64,000 nucleotides of DNA from positions 2,170,001-2,234,000 of the forward strand of contig NZ_JAAGNZ010000001.1 in the NCBI RefSeq assembly GCF_010747415.1, given 5' to 3'. The DNA is from Spirosoma agri (GTDB lineage: Bacteria; Bacteroidota; Bacteroidia; Cytophagales; Spirosomataceae). Below, in pieces: positions 7,297 through 16,691 of the stretch; position 1 is the first letter of the stretch; each line of letters begins with the position of its first letter. A program made the position numbers and the translations under genes. The notes beneath the pieces were generated by a model. The model was not told the DNA's origin, ran no database searches, and saw only the letters and a program-made list of their open reading frames with translations.

Positions 7297-10086
7297 CTAC
7301 CGGAGTCGGATACTAAATAATTGCACGGTTTGCTTGGCCCCGCTTAAAATGTATAATTCATTGGTCCGTTCGTCAAATTGCAGGGACACCAAATGATCGC
7401 TTGGGATAGGCCGGTCGCCTATGATACGACCATTGAGGTCGTAGAGTGTCGTAAACCCACCGGACTTAACGCTGATCAGCTCAATACCGGCCCCAAGTCG
7501 ATAATAGCGAATATTGCTGCGACCTGGTTGCAGGGCCCGAATATCAAACCGACGCTGCCCCTGCTGATCGAGTACCGTTGCTTCCGTATCACTGGATCGT
7601 AACAGAAGCCAATTTGTCTGGGCTTCGTCGGGGAACAGTCGGAAAACGCCACTGCGAACGGGGCGGTACAGCTGTGTCTTATGGGTAACTACGCCATTGG
7701 TGTTCAAGGTCAGAAGCTGGCCCTCTTCGGTAATTGTCTGAATGGTAGACTGGCCGAACGGCAACAGCGCCGGCCCCGCAAACCGGACATCCAGCTCATC
7801 TTCGGTAGCCCGCTTAACCTGAATCGGAAACCGGGGAAACTGGGTTCCATTTTCACGCCATCGGTTCAGTATGCCATCGGCTTGGGTGGCCAGTATTTCC
7901 ATGCCCGCCCGCGTGGCAATGACCTGGAAAGGGAGCAGAAGGGGGCTTTTGCGTTGAGCGGCCATGATGCGTACAAATGCCTTTCGCTGGCGATCAAGCG
8001 CGTATACGGCACCGTCCTGATGGGCAACCAGTGCTACCCAGTTTCGTTGCAGACTACCGCGTGGTCGGGTCAGGTAGGTAGGATCGATGCCTGCCGGTAG
8101 CCTGATCGCGGTCAACTTCGCCGATCGCTTTCGAGGGTCGGTCACGTAAAGCGTCTGATCGGTCATGAATAGGTATTGCAGGTTCCCGTTATCCAGAAAG
8201 TCCACCGCCAGAGTGTTACTGCGAATAGGTCCGTCGAGTGCCTGCTGCGGAATTCGGTCGCCCTCCGGCGTTACCAGCACAAACTGACCCGCCTGTGCAT
8301 AAAACTGCGGGGCGCCGTCACTCAAACTACCCGTCACGACCGGAGCGGAAAGCAATGGTGCTGTAAACTCGATCTTTTTCTGCAACAACAACCGGTTCAG
8401 CACGGCCTTGCTCGCACGTCGGGCTGTGCGACCCAACACCAGCGTCGATAGGATTTTTTCGTTGCCGTAGCTGGCCTGATAGGCTATATTGTCCAGACCA
8501 GCCAACCCCGAACTATGGTCGGTTCTGGCAGGGTCGTCGAGCAGGTTTTGCCACGCCAGCGGCCATGTTGACGTGAGCAGGGTTTGCGACTGGTCGGTGT
8601 TGACGCGGTTCAGGCGAACGAAGGCGGTGAAATTTGCCGGACGAAGCGTATTTTTTAAGAGGTCAGCCTGGCGCGGATCAGTCGACCAAACGGCTTTCCG
8701 CTGAAGCTGCTGAAGATACTCCTGCATCGCTTCTTCGGCGTTGGCTATGATCAGCGACGACCCGTGCTGGGTGATCCAGCTCCGCTGAAAACCGGTGAAC
8801 AGGCTGCTAAACAGCGACGCGGGCAGTTCGGGTACGTCCAACAGCAGGGTTTTATGGCCCAGGAATGTTTTCGGCGCAGCCAAGTTTCTGGCTCCGGCCA
8901 GGTAAGCTGCCTGTTGATACGCGTTTGATAGTGCCTTGACGTTCGTCGCATTCAGGACCATAACCTGCTGGCGGGCACCGGAAGGCGACTCCATGCGACA
9001 CAGCAGTATGTCGGAACCCAGCGATTGGTAAAGCGGTTCGGTGGCGGATTCGATCTGATCATATCGCTCCCGCAGGAAATCACTGGACGCCGAACGAAGC
9101 AATTTCCGCAGGGATCGACCAAAGTCGGAGGCATTACTGATGCCGATGTGGTAGAGCGTAGCCGTCGTTTGCGGAATCAGCTCCGGACTTTGAATACGCC
9201 GGGGCGTCTGGTCTGTAAATAACGATGCCACATCCTGTCGTGCGCCGATTTCATCCGCAGCGTATCCGATCAGGTGCGATTGCGACGCGGGCTGACGGAA
9301 CTGCAAATTCAATTCTTCCGGCAAAAAGAGTCGTATCAGTGAACCGGCACTGCCGAACAGAGACTGAAGGATTTGGGGACGTACCGATAGAACCGCCAGG
9401 TGATCACGATCTACCCGAAAGTCGGGCTCCGACCGGGGTAACGTCAACGTCTGGTGCATGCGTTTGGCTACGTTCTCGATCAGAATACCCGACGAACTGC
9501 CAACCAAAAATCCGTCGGTGATGATGAACGAGAGAACAGGCTCGTTGGATCTGGATACCAAATCCAGAATTTTTTCTCCAGAGAATGTATGCCTCAGGAT
9601 GCGGAACTGACGTGGATTCGGATTCGTCAGGCGATTCAAAAACGGTTGATCGGCCTCTGCTATGGGAATGTACAGAATAAAATCGAGCGTCGTTCGGGAG
9701 ATCGAATGGAGCGAATACCGGATATTCTTCCCCTTGGCAAACTCGATCGCAGCGACAGAATCGGTAGCGGCAAAAAGAAAACGGTCGAGCCGTTGACGAG
9801 CCTCGTCGAAGATAGGTAGCTGCTGTAGGGCAATCTGATTTCGGAGGGCCTGCGCCGATACCGTATCCTGTAAGTGATCACTGGCCAGCACCAGCAGCGA
9901 ACCAGCGGGCATCAGTGACCAAATCGTACGGTTCGATGGGTATACCTGTCGATAACCAAACCAACCACCCAGTACCAGTAAAACGGCTCCTAGGCCAATC
10001 CAGATGCGTTTGTCGCTCAAAACAAAAAAAGTTTGTGTCGGGCCGCCGGGGCGGTTTATAGTTTGTCGTTGGCAGGCTTGCGCCAT
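7297..10086 (-). CDS. large membrane-anchored protein, DUF3352-like N part, propeller-like C part
   Basis: About 905-930 residues of unknown function. After a poorly supported N-terminal leader, one transmembrane helix (IGLGAVLLVLGGWFGY) anchors the protein. A long exterior region follows. The first half (about 60-570) resembles DUF3352-type proteins, with paired alpha/beta repeats. The second half (about 600-930) looks like a beta-propeller or PQQ-like fold with repeats such as LYVTDP, VYALDRQRK, LTLNTNGVV and TVLDQQGQ. The start is uncertain: GTG at 10095, ATG at 10086 and TTG at 10020 are all in frame. The stretch 10053-10114 is an inverted repeat, which favours the TTG start. It lies directly downstream of the UDP-galactopyranose mutase gene. 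Confidence 0.7.
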   Translation of the reverse strand: MAQACQRQTINRPGGPTQTFFVLSDKRIWIGLGAVLLVLGGWFGYRQVYPSNRTIWSLMPAGSLLVLASDHLQDTVSAQALRNQIALQQLPIFDEARQRLDRFLFAATDSVAAIEFAKGKNIRYSLHSISRTTLDFILYIPIAEADQPFLNRLTNPNPRQFRILRHTFSGEKILDLVSRSNEPVLSFIITDGFLVGSSSGILIENVAKRMHQTLTLPRSEPDFRVDRDHLAVLSVRPQILQSLFGSAGSLIRLFLPEELNLQFRQPASQSHLIGYAADEIGARQDVASLFTDQTPRRIQSPELIPQTTATLYHIGISNASDFGRSLRKLLRSASSDFLRERYDQIESATEPLYQSLGSDILLCRMESPSGARQQVMVLNATNVKALSNAYQQAAYLAGARNLAAPKTFLGHKTLLLDVPELPASLFSSLFTGFQRSWITQHGSSLIIANAEEAMQEYLQQLQRKAVWSTDPRQADLLKNTLRPANFTAFVRLNRVNTDQSQTLLTSTWPLAWQNLLDDPARTDHSSGLAGLDNIAYQASYGNEKILSTLVLGRTARRASKAVLNRLLLQKKIEFTAPLLSAPVVTGSLSDGAPQFYAQAGQFVLVTPEGDRIPQQALDGPIRSNTLAVDFLDNGNLQYLFMTDQTLYVTDPRKRSAKLTAIRLPAGIDPTYLTRPRGSLQRNWVALVAHQDGAVYALDRQRKAFVRIMAAQRKSPLLLPFQVIATRAGMEILATQADGILNRWRENGTQFPRFPIQVKRATEDELDVRFAGPALLPFGQSTIQTITEEGQLLTLNTNGVVTHKTQLYRPVRSGVFRLFPDEAQTNWLLLRSSDTEATVLDQQGQRRFDIRALQPGRSNIRYYRLGAGIELISVKSGGFTTLYDLNGRIIGDRPIPSDHLVSLQFDERTNELYILSGAKQTVQLFSIRLR

Positions 10087-10114
10087 AGAAACCACAAACT
10101 ACAAACTATAAACC
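10053..10114. repeat. inverted repeat of a TTTATAGTTTGT-type element
   Basis: The 14-base arms GGTTTATAGTTTGT (10053-10066) and ACAAACTATAAACC (10101-10114) are perfect reverse complements, with 34 bases between them. A further partial copy (ACAAACT) directly precedes the right arm. The element overlaps the annotated 5' end of the large membrane protein and separates it from the upstream mutase gene. It may be an interspersed intergenic repeat. Confidence 0.7.
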
Positions 10115-10126
10115 AAAAACAGAGTA

Positions 10127-11518
10127 TTATTTCCCCCACATCGCATTGGCGGTTTCGGGGAACGGCATGGTTACTTCGGGAACATTGGCTGCCACACGGT
10201 TAGCCCATTCAACGCCTTGCATCAGGGAGTGATCCTGATTGCTGACTTCGTATTTCCAGGCACCGAACCGGCCGCGTGAATAAATGCCGAAGGGTTCCAG
10301 CTTGGGTAACACGGCTTTCAGAATGCTATCCCGCTCGACAGATGGCGTTGGGTACCCATAATCAAACGCCATGTGGAATGTCGATACGACATCGTCGGCT
10401 GATTCGATGAGCTGATCTTCCAGTAACGCCCGAATCGTGTCGTTGACCAGTGTTTCGCGGTTAACAGGTTTCGCCGATGATTCACTCGTTTCAGTCATCA
10501 GCGACCAGTTCTGCTCGATATCCGGAACGTTGTTCGGGCTGTAGTTCGAGAACACCGTTACGCGGTAATAAGGACTGTTGTATTCCGGAAAATACATCCA
10601 GCACATGGTTTCCAGGCTTTTCTTCGGCTTTCCTTTCAGGCCGATACCAACCACGTTCGTCGAAGAGTGTTTCAGCCCCTGCGCTGCCTGTACGGTTTCC
10701 GCGTCAAGCCCTTCTACCCGTTGCGTGAAGAGGTCGATCGGCATCGTACTCATCAGGTATTCGTAATGAATTTCTTCACCACCGGCGAGTACGACCTTTT
10801 TCTCCGGACCGACAACTTTTTCGACGGTAGCGTTCAGCTTCACGTATTCCCGGCCAACCAGATCACCAACGGCTTCCCAAATACCACCCGTTCCACCCTG
10901 TTTCGGGAACTTGAAGGTGCTGTTTGGTCCCCACGAAAAGTCATCCTGATCGAAGATGATGTTTTTTGTGACGCGCTGTAAATCCGTAACCGCTACCCGT
11001 TCGCCAACCCAAACGGCATTCATATCCTCCGGAGGATAGGCCCAAACTTTGAAGTTGTAGGGGAACATGAACGTTTCCGCCAGACCGGGTCCGAACGTAG
11101 CCAGAATCCATTCGCGGAAATTGGCTGGCTTGATGTTGGACGGATGTTTATAGTTATGGATAATACCTTCGAGGCATTTCCACATCGTTTCGGGCGAGAG
11201 GTATTTGATGTTGTTCTGGAATGGGTAGGGCACGAACCGATTTTCGATCCAGACCCACGATTCGCGCTGGTGACTCAGCCAGCCCTCTTCACCCAATGCT
11301 TTGAGCATCAGGTCGTCGAAGTACTTATAGTGCGAAAACTGCACGTGACCGCCTACATCCCACGTAAACCCCTTTTCATCAACAAAACTTTTTGACAAGC
11401 CACCGATACGGTTCTCTTTTTCCAGAACTATGAAATCGGTGATGCCCAGTTCTTTCAGGCGGTAGGCAGCGCCAAGACCAGTTGGCCCTGACCCAATAAT
11501 GACATACTTATACTTCAT
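10127..11518 (-). CDS. eukaryotic-type UDP-galactopyranose mutase homolog (FAD)
   Basis: A 463-residue flavoprotein, predicted to interconvert UDP-galactopyranose and UDP-galactofuranose with reduced FAD. The dinucleotide fold GSGPTGLGAA is at residues 9-18, and GGHVQFSHYKYFDD at about 56-69 contains the mobile His58. Further landmarks are WVGERVAV with Arg174, YYRVTVFSNYSP with Arg319, and GRFGAWKYEV-NQDHS near the C terminus. From memory these match fungal and trypanosomatid mutases closely, including the two arginines that hold the UDP pyrophosphate, and less so the shorter bacterial Glf. Automatic annotation often labels such genes protoporphyrinogen oxidase-like. It follows the GT2 gene by 116 bases and belongs to the surface-glycan region. 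Confidence 0.8.
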   Translation of the reverse strand: MKYKYVIIGSGPTGLGAAYRLKELGITDFIVLEKENRIGGLSKSFVDEKGFTWDVGGHVQFSHYKYFDDLMLKALGEEGWLSHQRESWVWIENRFVPYPFQNNIKYLSPETMWKCLEGIIHNYKHPSNIKPANFREWILATFGPGLAETFMFPYNFKVWAYPPEDMNAVWVGERVAVTDLQRVTKNIIFDQDDFSWGPNSTFKFPKQGGTGGIWEAVGDLVGREYVKLNATVEKVVGPEKKVVLAGGEEIHYEYLMSTMPIDLFTQRVEGLDAETVQAAQGLKHSSTNVVGIGLKGKPKKSLETMCWMYFPEYNSPYYRVTVFSNYSPNNVPDIEQNWSLMTETSESSAKPVNRETLVNDTIRALLEDQLIESADDVVSTFHMAFDYGYPTPSVERDSILKAVLPKLEPFGIYSRGRFGAWKYEVSNQDHSLMQGVEWANRVAANVPEVTMPFPETANAMWGK

Positions 11519-11634
11519 GGGTTGAGTTTAACTGCCTACGGCTGGCTCTACGAGGGCAGCGTTGTATGGGAACAGACGACAAAACCAGCCGTCAGGAACG
11601 AAGCCAATCCCCAATTATCAGACGTTTAGTACAC

Positions 11635-12396
11635 TTAGGCCGTTACCGGTTCTGGCTTTTTGAGCGCTTTTACCTTGCTGCTCAACTCAAGCCGGAACTG
11701 AGCCAGTTCTTTAAAGCTTTGGATACAAACCTTCAACAGCTTCCATTTCAGGATGGAAACCGTACCGGTAAGGCGTTCCTTGTGCGTGATGGGGATATCG
11801 AATGTATTGAATCCGGCCTTTTTCGCCATAACCGCCAGAAAAATATTGGGCGCGAATGGCGTCGGAGTTGGCAGTTGAGCCAGCAGTTTTTTTAGGAAGC
11901 TTCCCCGAATGAGCCGGAAAGGAATATTGCTATCCATGATGTATGTTCCGTAAATGAACGCGATGCTCATCCGAAGGATACGGGTAATAACCAGACGCGT
12001 CGGGGCATCGTACCGTTCTTCGCGGTACCCCAGGATAAACGGTGAATCATTACGTTTTGCCCAGAGTTTAGCGAAGTCATCGGCAACAAACTGATCATCA
12101 CTGTCCGTCTGAAAAACATATTCAGAGTCCAGCGCAACGGCTTGTCTGTATCCGTTCACAACTGCATTCCCGTGGCCTCCATTTGGCTGATGAACAACCA
12201 TCAATTTAGGGTACTTACTCTTGATCTGATCCAGAATTGCCCCCGTATTGTCACGCGACCCATCGTTGATGACGATCAGTTTAGTGTTTTCGGTCGGAAA
12301 CTGACGGGTCAGCAAATCAGTCCATTGCTTCACAACGACATCAATAACTTCTTCTTCGTTGTAAGCGGGCATTACAATTGACAGCAGGATGCTCAT
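11635..12396 (-). CDS. GT2 family glycosyltransferase (DPM1-like)
   Basis: A 253-residue GT-A fold glycosyltransferase. The nucleotide-binding start VMPAYNEEE (8-16), INDGSRDNT (43-51) and the metal-binding DSD at 98-100 are clear. There is no obvious C-terminal transmembrane pair, so it is a short cytosolic or peripheral member. It could load a sugar on a polyprenyl phosphate or add one to a lipid-linked glycan. It sits upstream of the UDP-galactopyranose mutase in the same direction, so galactofuranose transfer is possible, but the acceptor is unknown. A -7 promoter element lies about 110 bases upstream. Confidence 0.88.
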   Translation of the reverse strand: MSILLSIVMPAYNEEEVIDVVVKQWTDLLTRQFPTENTKLIVINDGSRDNTGAILDQIKSKYPKLMVVHQPNGGHGNAVVNGYRQAVALDSEYVFQTDSDDQFVADDFAKLWAKRNDSPFILGYREERYDAPTRLVITRILRMSIAFIYGTYIMDSNIPFRLIRGSFLKKLLAQLPTPTPFAPNIFLAVMAKKAGFNTFDIPITHKERLTGTVSILKWKLLKVCIQSFKELAQFRLELSSKVKALKKPEPVTA

Positions 12397-12731
12397 GCAG
12401 CGTATCTATGGAGTTCGTAATAGGTGGGCCGTTTGGGCCGGTCCACCAAAACGCCGAGCAATCAGTCAGCCGCGACGCAAATGGTGTACAGATCTTAATT
12501 TATGCAAATATAGGAAATTGTTGGTGGAGCGTCTTTACTCTGAATAGGACTTTATTGAGCGGGAAAGAGAGTTCTCGTTTCGTTCATACACCCGATAAGG
12601 CCTGCTATTTCATGAACGAACTCCGATTTAGGCATAATCCAACCCTGTAAGTTGATGATAACGAGCCAGTAGTATAGTTATGGAGCCTGTTCGCCTGTCT
12701 ACGCATCAGTTAGTGACCAATTGTTACTTTG
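12397..12731. other. 335-base intergenic region upstream of the GT2 gene
   Basis: No convincing gene is present. The stretch carries the leader and promoter region of the minus-strand GT2 gene and the 3' flank of the acyltransferase gene. Apart from the -7 element at 12505-12512 I see no strong hairpin. Confidence 0.6.
12505..12512 (-). promoter_or_regulatory. -7 element (TATATTTG) for the GT2-mutase transcript
   Basis: On the minus strand this reads TATATTTG and fits the Bacteroidota -7 consensus TAnnTTTG. It would give a leader of about 100 bases before the GT2 start at 12396. No clear -33 TTTG is seen at the right distance. Confidence 0.4.
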
Positions 12732-13898
12732 TTAATACGAGAATCGATCCTTCAGATTGTTGATCGGCTTCTCGATCAGAAACCACGACAGGGTAGCCAG
12801 CAGAAGCGTTAGTGACAGATAAAACATGAAGGGGAAGATGTAGGAGCTGTTCAGGAGAGGGACAACATCCGTAATTCGGCGCCAGGCCCGCAGGGTAAAA
12901 TGAGTGGGTGGCGTGTGGTAGACGTTAAAAACAAAGTTGTGGTATAAATACAGACCATAACTGATTTTTCCCATGTACTGACTAACCGGATTTTCGAGTA
13001 TCCACTTCATCGGACCGCCGAAGCCCAGAACCGCCCGCCCGATCAGGAAAAAGCCGATGAGCGAAGCCGCCAGCCGCTCCCATACATCAGACATGATATT
13101 ATGATGGCCCTGCCAGCCCTGAAGATCAGGGACGGCGGGTACAATTTTCGTTAACATAACCACCGCAATGAACAGCCCGATACTAAGCCAGATCCAGCCG
13201 GTGTTCTGAAATACCTGCTGGAATCGCTCGCGCTGATACAGCCACCAGAACGCCATGATCGTGCCCAGACCAAACGAATCCAGACAGGCGGGCATGGTCA
13301 CGTAGCCAATGAACCAGGGTGCCCGCGCCCGATAGAGCACGTAGCGCAGGGCTATGGCACCCACGATCATAAGGATCGCCGTTGCCGGAACCCACCGGCG
13401 TGGCACCAGGAACAGCAGTAGAGGAAAAAAAAGATAAAACTGCTCTTCTACTGCCAGTGACCACAAGTGATCGACGGTGCCCATCCACACCGAATAATAG
13501 GCCATATACAGGTTGGTGGCGTAGAGAGCAAGCCAGCCGAACGTTTTCCGGACGGGCGGTTCATTGAGCGCGTAAAGAACAACCAGCACCAGATAATAGA
13601 CCGGGAAAATGCGGATCGTCCGGCGGATGTAGAAGATTTTCAGGTATTTACCCAGTCCGCCATTGGGTCTGTCTTTGAGTTTGTCCTTGCTCGATAGTAG
13701 AATGCGCGTAATCAGAAAGCCACTGAGGACAAAGAAAATTGTGACACCCAGCGCGCCAAGCGGTAAATCGACGCGTCCGGCCATCCAGTGGTCGAATAAC
13801 ACCAGCGCGACGGCCAGGAACCGAACACCATCTAACTGACGAAGATGATACAGGGCTGGTCGGGCAGTGGTAGCAGTCGTTGGCGCGTTTGTTTGCAT
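12732..13898 (-). CDS. OafA-like acyltransferase 3 family membrane protein
   Basis: A 388-residue integral membrane O-acyltransferase that would transfer an acetyl or similar group to a surface glycan. The family signature is near the N terminus: LRQLDGVRFLAVALVLFDHW with its conserved Arg and His, followed by GVTIFFVLSGFLITR. About ten hydrophobic segments follow. The phrase DHLWSLAVEEQFYLFFPLL is another hallmark. It lacks the C-terminal SGNH domain found in some OafA proteins. It is 28 bases downstream of the polytopic protein at 13927-15729 and is the last gene of the run that starts near 21.9 kb. Confidence 0.9.
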   Translation of the reverse strand: MQTNAPTTATTARPALYHLRQLDGVRFLAVALVLFDHWMAGRVDLPLGALGVTIFFVLSGFLITRILLSSKDKLKDRPNGGLGKYLKIFYIRRTIRIFPVYYLVLVVLYALNEPPVRKTFGWLALYATNLYMAYYSVWMGTVDHLWSLAVEEQFYLFFPLLLFLVPRRWVPATAILMIVGAIALRYVLYRARAPWFIGYVTMPACLDSFGLGTIMAFWWLYQRERFQQVFQNTGWIWLSIGLFIAVVMLTKIVPAVPDLQGWQGHHNIMSDVWERLAASLIGFFLIGRAVLGFGGPMKWILENPVSQYMGKISYGLYLYHNFVFNVYHTPPTHFTLRAWRRITDVVPLLNSSYIFPFMFYLSLTLLLATLSWFLIEKPINNLKDRFSY

Positions 13899-13926
13899 AG
13901 GGTTGGTAACTGAGGTAATTCGCTAA

Positions 13927-15729
13927 TTACCAGTTCTTTTTAATGTCTTTTGGCTGTCCCGCAGACGTAATGAGCTGGCTGGTAGGGTATACTGTACACT
14001 GATTACCAGCTGAGATCGTCACGACGAACAATTGATACGTACCCGCTTTCAACGCACTTTGCCAGATATCGGCCTTGAAGCCGGTCGTGAAGATGTTGCC
14101 TGGCCAGAAACGAGCCTGACGAGGTGTACGCTGATTCTGCCAGACCGGAAACAAGTACGAACGTTCCGGCGACCGCGCCAGCAGATACGTACCCGCATCC
14201 CGTCCGAACGACTGATCGACTGATAGACTAGCCATCGCCGAAGCACCGGTCTGAACCATGTACCCGTAAGGAGCTTTGGCAACCGTTACTGGAATAAGCG
14301 ACTTCTCGGCGGGTCCATACAAGGCGGGTAGTATGGAATCGTAGAAGGCCGGAGCCGGATCGGTGTAATGCAGCGTGAGGGAGTCAATCTCGGCAGTGGG
14401 CTCCTGTTGGGTGTAGGTCCAGTTGAACTGGTTCGTCGTTTGCCAGTGCCGGAACCAGATCGAATCGTCCAGGAAGGTAAAGTAAGCAAACCAGGCAAAC
14501 AGAAAGCTACCTGCCAGACCACCTATCATTACCCAGCGACCCGCCGGTTTATTCACCGCAGTAGCAACGGACAGATACAAAAGGGCCAGCAGGGTTAGCG
14601 AATAGATCTTGTAACGGCTCGTAATGATCAGGTCAAGACCGAAACCCGTCCGTGTCCAGGCAACAACAGCTGCGGTACCCAACACGAACGCGGCACATCC
14701 CCAAAAAAACAACGTACTGGTAGGTATACCCTTTCCGGAACCGGCCATCCGTGGATTAACCAAGCCACGTAGGGCACGACTAACCGCCAGCCGGTTGATC
14801 ACCAACTGCCAGCCCATCAGACCGAGCGTCGAGACAACCAGTAGTCCACCCAGCGCAATGCAGGCTGGCAGGGCTGATTTGACGGGAAGGGCTTCGGCAG
14901 CGGCCCCAATGAAAGCCAGCCAGCCTTTCAGCAAGTCAACCGCCGAACCGCGCAGTGGCGGATTACCTTCGGGTTTTGCGTAATCAGCAAAGTAAAGCCC
15001 AAGCACCAGTATGGCACTGACAAACCAGCCCGCTACCGGTAAAATACGGCTTTGTTTCGTTGCCTTGGCGGATTCGACCGATGACGAATTGTTGGCATTG
15101 AGTAGGATCAGCGCCAAACCAATGGGCCAGACGATCAGGCCGTTGCCACTAGTGAGCGTAGCCAATATGGCCGTAACGATAGCCCATCTCCATCGGTTTT
15201 CGTAGGTGAGCCAGTAGATGCTCAGCACAACCCACAGCACGACCGAGAAATTCTGTAAAGCGGCCATGCCCCAGAACATATTTTCCCAGTGAGACAGGTT
15301 GAAGATCAGCAAGGCCGGCGGAATCGCATACGCTATTGAACGACCTTCGCGACGCAGAACGCTGATAAAAACAAGTAGCAAGCCAACTAAACTCAGATTG
15401 CCAACCGCCATCAGGTGCCGGTAATCGAGCTTACCCAACACCTTGAAATCCAGCAGTGCCACAAAACGGTCCAGAACGATCCGGTGTTCGTTGTGCTGCT
15501 TGAACAGCTGGTACACTTTCCCCGAAATGGTTTTTTCCTGATCGAAGCTGTAGAGAAACGCACGAAGCGCGTGGTCGTCCCATTTGGGTACGTTGACCGC
15601 GTAATAACTCCAGACCGCCAGGAACAGAATCACCGGAATGGCAACCCCAACACTACCCACTAGCCAACTGGTCAACCGTGCAGCGGTCGATGGCAGACGA
15701 GTTTCGGGAGCGTGCTGTAGGGTCGGCAA
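13927..15729 (-). CDS. polytopic membrane protein, possible GT-C-like enzyme
   Basis: A 600-residue protein with roughly ten to eleven hydrophobic helices over residues 20-430 and a soluble C-terminal domain (about 450-600). The first extracytoplasmic loop contains PKWDDHALRAF, and a little later FKQHNEHRIV. Paired acidic residues at this place are usual in GT-C glycosyltransferases, but I do not recognise the family. Its place between the transketolase beta subunit (48 bases upstream) and the acyltransferase (28 bases downstream) suggests a role in assembling or decorating the same glycan. A transport or polymerase role is also possible. Confidence 0.7.
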   Translation of the reverse strand: MPTLQHAPETRLPSTAARLTSWLVGSVGVAIPVILFLAVWSYYAVNVPKWDDHALRAFLYSFDQEKTISGKVYQLFKQHNEHRIVLDRFVALLDFKVLGKLDYRHLMAVGNLSLVGLLLVFISVLRREGRSIAYAIPPALLIFNLSHWENMFWGMAALQNFSVVLWVVLSIYWLTYENRWRWAIVTAILATLTSGNGLIVWPIGLALILLNANNSSSVESAKATKQSRILPVAGWFVSAILVLGLYFADYAKPEGNPPLRGSAVDLLKGWLAFIGAAAEALPVKSALPACIALGGLLVVSTLGLMGWQLVINRLAVSRALRGLVNPRMAGSGKGIPTSTLFFWGCAAFVLGTAAVVAWTRTGFGLDLIITSRYKIYSLTLLALLYLSVATAVNKPAGRWVMIGGLAGSFLFAWFAYFTFLDDSIWFRHWQTTNQFNWTYTQQEPTAEIDSLTLHYTDPAPAFYDSILPALYGPAEKSLIPVTVAKAPYGYMVQTGASAMASLSVDQSFGRDAGTYLLARSPERSYLFPVWQNQRTPRQARFWPGNIFTTGFKADIWQSALKAGTYQLFVVTISAGNQCTVYPTSQLITSAGQPKDIKKNW

Positions 15730-15777
15730 GTGTTTTGTTCGCTGATTGTGTATTGGCAGTGGCTGACAGAAAATGGC

Positions 15778-16689
15778 TTAACTAATCGTAAACGAAGCCA
15801 GTTGCCGAGCAATGTTGGCCGGGTCGAGACCCGATAGTTGCTGGTGGTATTTCTGATCACCATACAATCCGTTCGGGTAACCCTGAGCGGATAGACTAAC
15901 GAAATGGCTCGGTGCCGCTCCATCGGCCAGTAGCTTCACCGACAGCTGCTGCGCCAAGCCACCGATCGACACGTGTTCTTCAACAACCAGAAGTGGCTTC
16001 CCGGCCAGGCGATGGGCCAGACTGGAAGGCAGATCGAGTGGTAAATTCGTGGCGGTGTAGACGTCGAACTCGCCCGTCAGCAGTTCGTCCTGCAAGGCCG
16101 TTAACACATTAGCTGCTACAGGGCCAAGGGCAACCACGTTTCCAATTGGAGCTTTGCTGTGGACAATGTGCTTGAATGAGCCAATCGTTTCGGCACCGTC
16201 GGGTGTTTTTGGGCCAGCGCCTAACCGAAGGTAAGCCGGACGATTTTCCGCTATGATCTGATCGAGCATCGAAGGTACTTCATCCGCAAAGGCCGGAATG
16301 TAGGTGTTCACGTTCTGGAGACTGCTCAGACAGGCCAGATCCTCGATCGCATGGTGTGTACTACCCATAATGCCGTACCCATACCCACCGCCATTACCGA
16401 CCAGAAAAACCGGCATGTTGTGCAGGCAAACGTCATTACGAAACTGCTCAAGGCACCGATAGACCGCAAAAGGCGCAATGCTATAGCAGAATACTTTGTA
16501 GCCCCGGTACGCCATGCCAGCCGCCACACCGACCATGTTTTGTTCGGCGACACCCGCGTTGATGAACCGGGGACCGAGTGCTTCCACGACGTTTTCGAGG
16601 GCGTTATACCCCAGATCGCCGGTAATAAATACCACTTTGTCATCGTCACGCGCAATGCGCTCGATAGCGGCTGCAAATTCATTTCTCAT
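15778..16689 (-). CDS. transketolase-like beta subunit (pyrimidine-binding and C-terminal domains)
   Basis: A 303-residue protein equal to the second half of transketolase. The pyrimidine-binding domain contains INAGVAEQNMVGVAAGMA, with Glu49 as the residue that activates thiamine diphosphate. A Gly-rich stretch (GNGGGYGYGIMGSTHHAIED) and a C-terminal domain (about 180-303, LLVVEEHVSIGGLAQ) follow. It must pair with an alpha subunit, which is encoded at 19191-20015, about 2.5 kb upstream on the same strand. Split transketolases are known in archaea and in sugar or antibiotic clusters. It starts two bases after the stop of the small lipoprotein gene. Its probable role is moving a two-carbon ketol unit in synthesis of an unusual sugar. 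Confidence 0.85.
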   Translation of the reverse strand: MRNEFAAAIERIARDDDKVVFITGDLGYNALENVVEALGPRFINAGVAEQNMVGVAAGMAYRGYKVFCYSIAPFAVYRCLEQFRNDVCLHNMPVFLVGNGGGYGYGIMGSTHHAIEDLACLSSLQNVNTYIPAFADEVPSMLDQIIAENRPAYLRLGAGPKTPDGAETIGSFKHIVHSKAPIGNVVALGPVAANVLTALQDELLTGEFDVYTATNLPLDLPSSLAHRLAGKPLLVVEEHVSIGGLAQQLSVKLLADGAAPSHFVSLSAQGYPNGLYGDQKYHQQLSGLDPANIARQLASFTIS

Positions 16690-16691
16690 TA

